DNA of 64,000 nucleotides, from assembly GCA_964520785.1 (NCBI GenBank), contig CAZFQG010000004.1:19449-83448 (forward strand). Reading direction: 5' to 3'. This document shows, in pieces, positions 25,979 through 34,313 of the stretch (position 1 is the first letter of the stretch; every line of letters begins with the position of its first letter). The position numbers were made by a program, and so were the translations under genes. Source of the stretch: CAZFQG01 sp964520785. Its GTDB lineage: Bacteria > Planctomycetota > Planctomycetia > Pirellulales > Thermoguttaceae. The notes under the pieces were generated by a model that was given only the letters and a program-made list of their open reading frames with translations, did no database searches and was not told the origin of the DNA.

Positions 25979-26551
25979 ATGAGCACGTGGTATTTCAAAC
26001 GGTTTCTTATGGAGATTCCGCTCGCGGAGCGCAATGTCGCTTGGCCTGCGTTGCCGCCGGGCTACCAGTTTCTTTCCTGGGATCCGGTTCTCATGGACCT
26101 CCACGCCGAGGTGAAGCACCTGGCGTTTCGCGATGACGTCGATGCGCACGTTTTCTCCTGCTTCAAAGACCTCGACGGTTGCCGGCGGCTGATGCACGAG
26201 ATAGCGAGGAAACGGGGGTTTCTTCCCGAGGCGACCTGGCTGATTGCGCACACCGACCCCGTCTCGCGCGAGAAGGCCTATTGCGGCACGATTCAAGGGC
26301 TTTGCCAACATTCCTCGGGCAATATCCAAAACGTGGGGGTCGTTCCGCGGCATCGCGGTCTCGGCCTGGGTAGATGTCTTCTTTTGCAGGCCTTTCAAGG
26401 TTTTCGTCATGCCGGAATGCAGCGGGTTTCCCTGGAGGTCACCGTCGACAACGCCGGCGCGGTTCGGTTGTACGAGCGGGTCGGTTTTCGCGTCGTGCGG
26501 ACGCTCTTCAAGTCGGCCGAAGTGGAATGCTCGGCGGTTGCCGGTTACTAG
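25979..26551 (+). CDS. GNAT-family acetyltransferase
   Basis: A protein of 190 residues. Residues 115-175 hold the acetyl-CoA site NVGVVPRHRGLGLGRCLLLQ, followed by VSLEVTVDNAGAVRLYERVG, the Rxx-G-x-G/A loop and the usual C-terminal strand of GNAT N-acetyltransferases. The substrate cannot be predicted. The N-terminal part is less conserved and may form the substrate side. It is followed by a long gap, so it is probably a single transcription unit. Confidence 0.88.
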   Translation: MSTWYFKRFLMEIPLAERNVAWPALPPGYQFLSWDPVLMDLHAEVKHLAFRDDVDAHVFSCFKDLDGCRRLMHEIARKRGFLPEATWLIAHTDPVSREKAYCGTIQGLCQHSSGNIQNVGVVPRHRGLGLGRCLLLQAFQGFRHAGMQRVSLEVTVDNAGAVRLYERVGFRVVRTLFKSAEVECSAVAGY

Positions 26552-26558
26552 ATCGGGT

Positions 26559-26605
26559 GAAAACCGACACCGGAGAAAGACGACACCGCGGGGCGGTCGG
26601 TTTTC
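26559..26605 (+). repeat. Inverted repeat after the GNAT gene, possible terminator
   Basis: A perfect 10-base-pair inverted repeat, GAAAACCGAC (26559-26568) and GTCGGTTTTC (26596-26605), with a 27-base GC-rich loop, directly after the GNAT stop. The 3' arm ends TTTTC, but there is no following T run, so a terminator role is only possible. Confidence 0.35.
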
Positions 26606-26737
26606 GGAAAGTGGGTGTAATTCTTTTCGCCTCCGGATTGTGGGTGTGCTATTCTTACAACGGTTGGGTACTTTCCCCGGTGCCGGACCTCGCGGTGCCG
26701 GGGAGGTTCTCCCTCGGGTGAATGCCGAATGTGCGGT
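26606..26737. other. Short gap with a GC palindrome
   Basis: Contains the imperfect dyad CCCCGG...CCGGGG around 26677-26705. No gene seen. Confidence 0.35.
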
Positions 26738-26989
26738 TTAATTCGGCGGTACCGGGCCTCTCCCCAGCAATCGCGCGGCACGATGTAGTCCGCTCGCACG
26801 GAACAACCTTCGGCATGAACCGAGGCTCGCTACGCCGAAGAGAAAGAGCGAACCTATCGCCGGCTCCGGAACGGCAACTGGGGTGCCGGCGCCCCAGTGG
26901 GCGCGGACGATGTCCAGGTCGCCGCTGTTGACGTTTCGGGTGATCTGGGCCAAACGGGACACCGGGGTCCGAGTTGGCGACGACCCGAA
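26738..26989 (-). pseudogene. Remnant of a PEP-CTERM protein with dockerin-like end
   Basis: An open frame of about 84 codons that starts just after a stop at 26990-26992 and has no suitable start. It reads VSRLAQITRNVNSGDLDIVR, then AHWGAGTPVAVPEPAIGS and LFLFGVASLGSCRRLFR. This is the tail of a typical exported Planctomycete protein: a dockerin-type NSGDLDIVRAHWG segment, a PEP motif, a hydrophobic helix and a basic cluster. The N-terminal protein is missing, so this is a decayed fragment, or a gene whose body was deleted. Confidence 0.6.
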
Positions 26990-27188
26990 TCAGATGCTTT
27001 GTGATCTTTTCCGGAAGGAGGGTAGGCCCGCGGCGGTCAATGCTCGGCGCGAACAAGGGGTGGGAATAGCGGTCTTTTCTTTGAAAGCGGCGCTGAGGCG
27101 GGCGCGGGTCTATGGGGTGGACATTGCGCGCCTATTCGTCTAGAATCCGCCTTTATATCAAATCCGCTCCGAAGAAAGATTTCCAACG

Positions 27189-29558
27189 ATGCGCGACGAA
27201 CTTGCCGCGAAGTATCTTGATTTGCTTCCATTTGAGCCCTATCCGATGCAGGAGGAGGCCTTGCTCGCCTGGTTTTCTTCGGATCAGGGAGTACTCGTGT
27301 GCGCGCCGACCGGGATGGGGAAAACGCTCATCGCCGAGGCGGCCGTCTTCGAGGCACTGCACGCGCGGAAACGGGCCTATTATACCACTCCGTTGATCGC
27401 GCTGACGGAGCAGAAGTTCCGGGAGTTGCAGGCGAGGGCCGTGTCCTGGGGGTTCGAGCCGGCGGATATCGGCCTGGTGACCGGGAACCGGCGCGAAAAC
27501 CCGGAAGCGCGCGTCTTGGTCGTCGTCGCGGAGATTCTGTTCAACCGGCTCCTGCATCGGGAGGTGTTCGACTTCGCCGACGTCGAATCGGTCGTAATGG
27601 ATGAGTTCCACGGTTTCAACGACCGTGAACGGGGAATCGTGTGGGAATTCTCACTGGCCCTCCTGCCGGAACGGGTGCGGACGCTCCTCCTTTCGGCCAC
27701 GGTGGGCAACTCGCGCGAGTTCGTCCATTGGCTCCGACGCAACTTCAATCGGAAGCTGGATCTGGTCGAGAGCGACGAGCGGAAGGTCCCGCTGACGTTT
27801 CACTGGGTGGGCGATCGTTTGTTGACCGAACACATCGAGGTGATGGCCTCCGGCGACGAGGGCGAACGGACCGTTCCGGCGCTGATCTTCTGTTTCAACC
27901 GCGAGCAATGTTGGACGGTGGCGGAACAGATCAAGGGGCGAAAGGTAATCAAACCGGAACGGCAAAAGGAACTCGACTCCCGGCTGAAGAACTACGATCT
28001 CTCGCAGGGGGGCGGTCCGAAGCTCCGTCAGTGTCTCCTCCGCGGCGTCGGCGTCCATCACGCCGGGGTCTTGCCGAAGTACCGGCGGATCGTCGAGGAC
28101 CTGTTCCAGGAGAAACTTCTCTCCATCGCCGTTTGCACGGAGACGTTGGCGGCCGGGATCAACCTCCCGGCGCGCTCGGTCGTATTGCCGACGATCATGA
28201 AGGGCCCTGCGGACAAGAAGCGGGTCATCGACGCGAGTACGGCCCACCAGATATTCGGCAGGGCCGGACGTCCGCAATACGACGACCGAGGCCATGTCTT
28301 CGTCCTCGCGCACGAAGACGACGTGAAAATCGCCCGTTGGAAGGAGCAATACGACCGGATTCCGGAGAATACCAAGGATCCGGGACTCATCAAGGCGAAG
28401 AAGCGACTCAAAAAGAAGATGCCCAAACGCCGCGCCGGGGAACCGTACTGGAACGAGTCGCAGTTCGAGAAGCTCCGCGCTGCGCCGCCGAGGAAGCTCG
28501 AAAGCGCCGGACTTCTCCCCTGGCGGCTTCTCGTGTACGTCTTGCGGGCCTCGCCGGAGGTGGAGCCGCTGCGAAAACTGGTTTCCAAGCGGCTGATGGA
28601 TCCCAAGTCGCTCGAAAAGGGACAGGATGCGCTGGACGCGATGCTGCTGACGCTCTGGCGGGCCGGCTACGTCGAGCTGGAACCGCACCCGCCGAGAAAG
28701 GGCATCTGGATCGACGGCGGGGGAGAAGAAGACGACGCATCGCCCGGAGCGGGGGAAGATCGAGAGGGAGTCCCGGCAGTCGGGGCGGGTATTCTCTCGG
28801 AATTGGCGCAACCCAAGGAACAAGCGACCCCGGAGCCGGATTCAGCCGAGCGGCGCCGCTACAGGGCTTTAATAGCGAAGCCGACGGAAAAGGCGGCCCA
28901 ATTGTCGATGCTCCGGGGAATTCATCCGCTTTACGGCATCTTCCTGATCAACCACCTTGGCGGGGCGGACACGAGCGAACGAATTCAAGCGATGGAAAGC
29001 GTTTTGGAACTGCCGTCTTCAATCGGCAAGTTCGTCCGTGTTCCGAACCAGGATGAGTTGCCACCCGGCCCGCTCGCCGTGAATCGGCTTGATCCGCTCC
29101 TCTTAAGCGCCGGCCTGGCGACGGCGGAGGAACTGACGTACACCCCGCGCGACGAGCAGGACCGGCCGCGACGGACATTCGACGAGCCACCTCCACGAGT
29201 CCTCACGCTGGCCCAGAAGTTGCGGCTGGTGTTCGACTTTGAATTCCCCACGGTCCACGACGTTCGGACCAGCAGCGTCTGGGCGGTCGGCGAGGTCCTG
29301 CAATACTCCGACTTCAACAAGTACGTAACGGCGAAGGGCCTGCAAAAACAGGAAGGGATCGTCTTCCGGCACCTCCTGCGGTTCATTCTTCTGGCTAACG
29401 AGATGGCCGAAATCCGTCCTCCGGATATGGAGGAGGCGGACTGGAGGATGGAACTGGGCGGGATATCCGAACGAATCACGGCGGTCTGCCGACAGGTCGA
29501 TCCTTCCAGTACGCAAGAGGCTCTGGAACACGCGGCCGCCACGCGCGACGCCTTGTAA
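27189..29558 (+). CDS. Ski2/Mtr4-like DExH-box helicase
   Basis: A protein of 789 residues. Motif I is APTGMGKT (39-46); motif II is DEFH within VVMDEFHGFND; motif III is LLLSAT. The second RecA domain carries GVGVHHAGVLPKYRRIVE and motif VI QIFGRAGRPQYDD. The arrangement is that of Ski2-like RNA or DNA helicases. After about residue 480 the protein continues with a charged linker and a long C-terminal region (about residues 560-789) of unknown fold. It may be a bacterial lineage-specific nucleic-acid remodelling enzyme. The target is unknown. Confidence 0.87.
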   Translation: MRDELAAKYLDLLPFEPYPMQEEALLAWFSSDQGVLVCAPTGMGKTLIAEAAVFEALHARKRAYYTTPLIALTEQKFRELQARAVSWGFEPADIGLVTGNRRENPEARVLVVVAEILFNRLLHREVFDFADVESVVMDEFHGFNDRERGIVWEFSLALLPERVRTLLLSATVGNSREFVHWLRRNFNRKLDLVESDERKVPLTFHWVGDRLLTEHIEVMASGDEGERTVPALIFCFNREQCWTVAEQIKGRKVIKPERQKELDSRLKNYDLSQGGGPKLRQCLLRGVGVHHAGVLPKYRRIVEDLFQEKLLSIAVCTETLAAGINLPARSVVLPTIMKGPADKKRVIDASTAHQIFGRAGRPQYDDRGHVFVLAHEDDVKIARWKEQYDRIPENTKDPGLIKAKKRLKKKMPKRRAGEPYWNESQFEKLRAAPPRKLESAGLLPWRLLVYVLRASPEVEPLRKLVSKRLMDPKSLEKGQDALDAMLLTLWRAGYVELEPHPPRKGIWIDGGGEEDDASPGAGEDREGVPAVGAGILSELAQPKEQATPEPDSAERRRYRALIAKPTEKAAQLSMLRGIHPLYGIFLINHLGGADTSERIQAMESVLELPSSIGKFVRVPNQDELPPGPLAVNRLDPLLLSAGLATAEELTYTPRDEQDRPRRTFDEPPPRVLTLAQKLRLVFDFEFPTVHDVRTSSVWAVGEVLQYSDFNKYVTAKGLQKQEGIVFRHLLRFILLANEMAEIRPPDMEEADWRMELGGISERITAVCRQVDPSSTQEALEHAAATRDAL

Positions 29559-29561
29559 TGG

Positions 29562-29801
29562 CTATTCGAACCCCCCCATACCGGGACACATTCCGGTCGA
29601 ACAACACCCGCCGGAGGGGCAGGCACCGGAATCCCCCGGCCGGCACGACGACGGCGTGCCTCCGGTGTGCGCGGCGGGAATGCTCCACTGCTTTTCGAGG
29701 TCTTTGCCACCGCACTCGGGACAGACCGGCGCGTCGTCGCCGCGGATTAGGAGTTCGAATTGTCTATTGCACTTGGCGCAGATATACTCGTAAATTGGCA
29801 T
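29562..29801 (-). CDS. FmdB-family zinc ribbon protein
   Basis: A protein of 79 residues from ATG 29801 (MPIYEYICAKCNRQFELL). Two CxxC knuckles, CAKC and CPECGG, form the FmdB/CxxC-CxxC-SSSS zinc ribbon. The C-terminal half is cysteine-, glycine- and serine-rich (SGGCCSTGMCPG). FmdB-type proteins are often considered regulators, but the role is unproven. It lies three bases from the helicase stop, convergent with it. Confidence 0.88.
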   Translation of the reverse strand: MPIYEYICAKCNRQFELLIRGDDAPVCPECGGKDLEKQWSIPAAHTGGTPSSCRPGDSGACPSGGCCSTGMCPGMGGFE

Positions 29802-29909
29802 CGAGAAGGTCCAATTCGGGATGAAAGGCAAAAACAAGGTTGGCCGTTGCGTTCTGGTTTCAACCGCCTTGAATCTCCAAATTATACAAACCAAGGAGTT
29901 CTCCTCCAA

Positions 29910-30581
29910 ATGGAGTTTCCAGTTCTTTCCCGTGATGCAATCCGCAAGGTAGATCGAATCGCAATCGAGAAGTACGGCATTTCCGGCCTTGTCCTGATGG
30001 AGAATGCGGGTCGTGGAGTGGCGGATATCATCAGCGCGGAGGGGATTCGCGGCCCGGTCGCCGTCTGCTGTGGCAAGGGGAACAACGCGGGGGACGGTTT
30101 CGTGATCGCCAGACACCTTGAATTGGGGGGACATTCCGTATCCGTGTTATTATGGTCCGACCCGGCGGAGTTCCGAGGAGACGCGAGAACGAATTTCGAG
30201 ATATTGCGGCACACGGACGTCCCAATAGTCCGGGTAACGGAAAACCCAGGTGAGGCCGAGAGGCTGGTGCAGTCGGCCGACTGGATTGTCGATGCCCTCT
30301 TGGGTACTGGAGTCCGGGGGGAACCTCGGCCCCCGCTCGATGCCGCAATCCGCCTGATAAACGAATCAGGGGGCAAGAAATTCGCGGTTGACGTTCCAAG
30401 CGGCCTCGATTGTGATACCGGTGAGGCGGCTTCAATCTGCGCCCGCGCAGACATGACCGGGACGTTCGTTGCCGCCAAGCCGGGGTTTTTCCAAAACGAC
30501 GGACCCGCGATGGTTGGCCGGATTTACGTCCTGCAAATTGGCACCCCTCGCAAAATCGTGCAAGAGGTTTCCACGTCGTGA
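29910..30581 (+). CDS. nnrE: NAD(P)H-hydrate epimerase
   Basis: A protein of 223 residues from ATG 29910 with AAGGAG upstream. It has the YjeF_N-type fold: VCCGKGNNAGDGFVIARHL, then WIVDALLGTG and the conserved VDVPSGLDCDTG. It interconverts the epimers of damaged NAD(P)H hydrate so that the dehydratase can repair them. The C-terminal ADP-dependent kinase domain seen in some homologues is absent, so the dehydratase must be elsewhere. The stop overlaps the next gene by 4 bases (GTGA). Confidence 0.88.
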   Translation: MEFPVLSRDAIRKVDRIAIEKYGISGLVLMENAGRGVADIISAEGIRGPVAVCCGKGNNAGDGFVIARHLELGGHSVSVLLWSDPAEFRGDARTNFEILRHTDVPIVRVTENPGEAERLVQSADWIVDALLGTGVRGEPRPPLDAAIRLINESGGKKFAVDVPSGLDCDTGEAASICARADMTGTFVAAKPGFFQNDGPAMVGRIYVLQIGTPRKIVQEVSTS

Positions 30582-31279
30582 CGCCTGTTTTCTCGGACCG
30601 CGTCCTCTACGAAGACAACCACTTGCTTGTCTTGAACAAACCGGCAGGAATCCCTACAATGGGGGTGGCGAAGGGCCGCGAGTCGGTCATCGAAGCGGCG
30701 AAACGCTATATTAGAGAACGCTACGATAAACCCGGGGAGGTATTCCTGGGGGTCGTCAGCCGTTTGGATGCTCCGGTCACCGGCGTTTTGCTTTTCGCCA
30801 GAACGTCGAAGGCGGCGAATCGTCTGAACACGCAGTTCCGAGGTCGTGAGGTGCAGAAGACCTATTGGGCTCTTGTCGAGGGGACGGGACTTCCCGAAAC
30901 CGGAAGGCTGGAGCACCATTTGGCTCCTGATGCGCGTCACCGGCGGATGTGGGCCGTTGGTCCTGGGATGGCGGGTGCGAAGGCGGCCGCGTTGGCGTAT
31001 CGGCGCCTGGAGCGAATTGGAAGATGTTCCCTCGTCGAGATTGTTCTGGAGACCGGAAGGAAACACCAAATCCGCGTGCAGTTCGCCGACCGCGGTCATC
31101 CGATCGCCGGCGACCGCAAGTACGGCAGCACGCTTACATGGCCGGAAGGGATTGGTCTGCATGCACGACGTTTGCGGATCGAGCACCCGGTCCGCCGTGA
31201 ACCGATGGTTTTCGAGGCTGCTCTTCCGACCGCCTGGCGAGAGTATGGAGTGACGATGGTGGATGCCAAGAAGGGTTGA
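30578..31279 (+). CDS. RluA-family RNA pseudouridine synthase
   Basis: A protein of 233 residues from GTG 30578, translated in a 4-base overlap with nnrE. Conserved motif VSRLDAPVTGVLLFARTS contains the catalytic aspartate (R-L-D), and ETGRKHQIRVQFA and HPIAGDRKYGS are the family's other hallmarks. There is no S4 domain. It converts uridine to pseudouridine in rRNA or tRNA; which residue is not known. Confidence 0.9.
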   Translation: MTPVFSDRVLYEDNHLLVLNKPAGIPTMGVAKGRESVIEAAKRYIRERYDKPGEVFLGVVSRLDAPVTGVLLFARTSKAANRLNTQFRGREVQKTYWALVEGTGLPETGRLEHHLAPDARHRRMWAVGPGMAGAKAAALAYRRLERIGRCSLVEIVLETGRKHQIRVQFADRGHPIAGDRKYGSTLTWPEGIGLHARRLRIEHPVRREPMVFEAALPTAWREYGVTMVDAKKG

Positions 31280-31350
31280 AACGGAAGAATACCCGGACAA
31301 CATTGCCGGACCGGCGGCCGGAACCGGACGGCGCGAGTATTTGACGGTTG

Positions 31351-32700
31351 ATGGAATCACGAGAACCAGCCACGCAGCGATGTCCCTTGAGCTTCCAGGA
31401 ATCGGCCCTGGCGAGCGGGCTTTGCGCGGAGCCCCAGCTCGCCGAGGCGCGGCTGCTGGTCCAGGGATTCCACGGGGGCACGCCCTTGCTGGAAGGCCTG
31501 GATCCCGCGTTGGCGGATGCTTGCGTGCGGCTGGGCTTCATCAACGAGTGGCAGGCACGGCAGCTCCTCGACGGGCAGACGCGGTTCACGCTGGGACCCT
31601 ACCGGATAACGGGTCCCCTGGGCCAAGGGGGAATGGGGCAGGTCTTCAAGGCCGTTAGTCTTGAAACGAACGCCGTCGTGGCGGTTAAAGTGCTCCCTCT
31701 CGAAAAGACGAATCCGCAGACGGTGGAGAACTTCTCCCGGGAGATCGAGGCACAGGCAAAACTGAATCACCCGAACCTCGTCCGAGTGGTCGATTCCGGC
31801 TACGACGGTAGCGTGTATTACATGGTGACGGAGTACGTGCCGGGGGCGAATCTCCGTAAACTGGTCCGGCGCTACGGACCGCTGAGCATGGAAAGCGCGG
31901 CCGGAATTCTGCGGCAGACGGCGGCCGGATTGGCGCACGCGCACCGGGAGGGAATTATTCACCGGGACGTGAAACCGGGAAACGTTCTCGTCGCGCCGGA
32001 AGGCATCGCGAAGCTTTCCGATCTGGGTCTTGCTTCACCAATGAAGACGGCGTCGGAGGACGACCCGCGCTTCGGCCGGGTCGTCGGAACGGCCGATTAT
32101 CTCTCACCCGACCACATCCGGAACCCGCGGGACCCGCGACCGGCTTGGGACATCTACTCGCTGGGATGCACGTTGTATTACGCGGTGACGGCGAAGGTCC
32201 CCTTTCCGGGTGGGAGTACTGCGGACAAAGTCCGCGCACACTGCGAGCTATATCCCCTGGACCCCAGGCGGCTGAATCCCGAGCTGTCGGCCGAGTTCGT
32301 CGATTTGATCGCCCAAATGATGGCGAAGGATCCAGCGAACCGGATAAAGACGGCCGAGGAGGTGGAGGAGCGGATGGCCCGATGGTCCAGCGAGCCGGCG
32401 CCGATCAAGGTGGTGGAAGGCCGCCGCCGGGCGAGTGAGACTTCCGGTCCCAAGACCGTGGCGCACGGCAAGCCCGGCGCGATGGCGGATACGGTTTCGA
32501 ATTTTCCCGCGATGGAGTATTGGAGCGATTTCGATGGACTCGGAGCCAATCTTCCCCCGTTCGGAGAGCCGGAACCGGTCGCGGCGTCGGAATCGGGATG
32601 GGAGCCGCGGAAGATCGTGACGGTTCTTGCCGTCGCCACCGGGATTTCGTTTCTGTTGACGCTCCTCGTCGGCCTGCTCCTGGCGGTCTTGGCGGCATAA
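31351..32700 (+). CDS. Membrane-anchored Ser/Thr protein kinase
   Basis: A protein of 449 residues from ATG 31351. The kinase domain is at about residues 83-340: GQGGMGQVF (91-99), VAVKVL with Lys 113, HRDVKPGN, a DLGLA segment in place of DFG, and TADYLSPDHI. The aspartate of DLG is kept. Residues 15-80 are an N-terminal region with FINEWQARQLL, a common lead-in of Planctomycete kinases. The C-terminus ends in one hydrophobic helix (VLAVATGISFLLTLLVGLLL), so the kinase should face the cytoplasm and be anchored at its tail. No sensory domain follows the helix. Confidence 0.92.
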   Translation: MESREPATQRCPLSFQESALASGLCAEPQLAEARLLVQGFHGGTPLLEGLDPALADACVRLGFINEWQARQLLDGQTRFTLGPYRITGPLGQGGMGQVFKAVSLETNAVVAVKVLPLEKTNPQTVENFSREIEAQAKLNHPNLVRVVDSGYDGSVYYMVTEYVPGANLRKLVRRYGPLSMESAAGILRQTAAGLAHAHREGIIHRDVKPGNVLVAPEGIAKLSDLGLASPMKTASEDDPRFGRVVGTADYLSPDHIRNPRDPRPAWDIYSLGCTLYYAVTAKVPFPGGSTADKVRAHCELYPLDPRRLNPELSAEFVDLIAQMMAKDPANRIKTAEEVEERMARWSSEPAPIKVVEGRRRASETSGPKTVAHGKPGAMADTVSNFPAMEYWSDFDGLGANLPPFGEPEPVAASESGWEPRKIVTVLAVATGISFLLTLLVGLLLAVLAA

Positions 32701-32818
32701 CGTCTTCCATCCGGCCGGGAAGCGAGGACCAAGCCGACTCGAAGAAATCGAAAGGATATTGGAGTTCGTCGTTGCCTTTTTTTCGATGTTCGAACGAGTG
32801 ACCTCCAAGCAGGCAGCC

Positions 32819-33385
32819 CTAGCTTTCCCGCGGAAGCCGCCGCGGGTAGGGTGCCGCCTCTCTCGCGGGAAGCGGCTGATGGTAGGTTTCGGCCCAGGCC
32901 TGTCGCTCGCTCTGCGTCGCATAGTAGCGAAGCCAGATTTCCGGGTTTCCATCCGCGCCGGCGCAATCCCAATGCAGGTAGTTTCGTCCCGAATCGATCA
33001 TCTTCTCCCGCGATGGCAGGATGTCTCTGTAGATGAGGCCGTAGAGTTCCCGATCGGAAAGGTGATCGGTGAAGTCGAGAACGATTCTCTTCTCGTACAG
33101 CTTGTAGATAACGTCCCACAGAATCTTGTGCAGATCCTCGTCTCGCAACGAGCCGGGGCGCGGCGGCCGCAACTCGGGATCGAACCAGCGGTAGATCGGA
33201 AGGACCGGAGCCTGTTCCCACGCCAGCATCGACGCCAGGAACTCGTTCTCAACCGCCAGTGGAAGCTGTTGGATATTGATGCAGCTAATCGATTCGTCAT
33301 AGAAGGGTTCCAACTCGTTGCGCAACTCGGCGTTACGAATCAACTCCTCAACTTCGTCGTAGGGCGGGCGACGAGAATCGACCAT
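32819..33385 (-). CDS. Conserved hypothetical protein, 188 aa
   Basis: A protein of 188 residues from ATG 33385. It has EVEELIRNAELRNELEPFYD, an alpha-helical centre (LHKILWDVIYKLYEKRIVL) and conserved tryptophans (YLHWDCAGADGNPEIWLRYY). I recognise no named family. It is cytoplasmic with no signal peptide or membrane helix. The charged helical composition suggests a lineage-specific adaptor or enzyme. It sits alone between the kinase and rpiB; the upstream sequence to 33583 is not protein-like. Confidence 0.65.
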   Translation of the reverse strand: MVDSRRPPYDEVEELIRNAELRNELEPFYDESISCINIQQLPLAVENEFLASMLAWEQAPVLPIYRWFDPELRPPRPGSLRDEDLHKILWDVIYKLYEKRIVLDFTDHLSDRELYGLIYRDILPSREKMIDSGRNYLHWDCAGADGNPEIWLRYYATQSERQAWAETYHQPLPAREAAPYPRRLPRES

Positions 33386-33717
33386 GGACGGCGAACCTTT
33401 GCAGTGGGAAGGACAAGATGCGATGCTTGAGTGACTTGCTCTACGGTTCGACTGTACCAACGATCCAACATTTGGTGAAGGTTTTTCCTTAAGGCGAACT
33501 CTCCTTTTCCTCTGTTTTTCTTGTCCAAAGTCGCAAAGACCGTTACAACCAGAATGGTTTACCGGAAGAAGCCCCCTTAACATGCCGAATTTGCCGAAAC
33601 CGCGCCAACGGAACGGCGTATTGAGCCCACTGGAATCAGGACGCGAAATCCGCGCCGCGAGGCATCCGAAACCGGCCGGCTTTCACCCACGCGCGAAATC
33701 GGATGCAATACCGGGAT
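33386..33717. other. Gene-free stretch between the 188-aa gene and rpiB
   Basis: No protein-like frame on either strand, no RNA gene and no repeat recognised. Confidence 0.45.
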
Positions 33718-34185
33718 TCACTCTTCTTCTTCGCCTTCGCAAATCGCCTTCCGTTCAATCTCGGCGATTTGCTCCTTGCGTCGCTGATGTCTTCCCCCCT
33801 CAAATGGGGTTTTAAGCCAAAGATCGACCATCCGGTCGACGAGGCGCTCTCCGAGGAGGTCGGCGGAAAGGCAGAGGATGTTCAGGTCGTTGTGCCGACG
33901 GCTGAGTTCCGCCGTCAAATCGTCGACGCAGGGAGCGGCGCGGACGCCGGGGTACTTGTTGGCGACGATACACATTCCGACGCCGGTTCCGCAGATCAGA
34001 ATTCCGCGGTCCACCTCACCTTGGCTGACCATTTCCGCTACCGGCGCGGCGATTAGCGGATAGTCGACCGGCAAATCATCGGCGCTGCCGACGTCAATCA
34101 CCTCATGGCCCAGTTTCTCCAGTAGCGTGCAGACCTTCGCCTTCAACCCAAACGCATGATGGTCACCACCAATCGCGACTCGCAT
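33718..34185 (-). CDS. rpiB: Ribose-5-phosphate isomerase B
   Basis: A protein of 155 residues. The opening MRVAIGGDHHAFGLK, the GTGVGMCIVANKYPGVRA site with its catalytic cysteine (ICGTGVGMCI), and RRHNDLNILCLSADLL are all typical of the RpiB/LacAB family. It interconverts ribose-5-phosphate and ribulose-5-phosphate in the pentose phosphate pathway. The C-terminal tail is acidic (CEGEEEE), unlike most homologues. Confidence 0.92.
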   Translation of the reverse strand: MRVAIGGDHHAFGLKAKVCTLLEKLGHEVIDVGSADDLPVDYPLIAAPVAEMVSQGEVDRGILICGTGVGMCIVANKYPGVRAAPCVDDLTAELSRRHNDLNILCLSADLLGERLVDRMVDLWLKTPFEGGRHQRRKEQIAEIERKAICEGEEEE

Positions 34186-34313
34186 GAAGTCCTTTCCCTT
34201 TCGCGTGATTCTTAATAATAAACGGTGTAACCCTGAAGACCGGTTCCGCGTTGGGCCGGCGAGGGAAGATCATTTCGTCGACGGGATCCGCCGCGTTCCA
34301 GAGACGAACGCCG

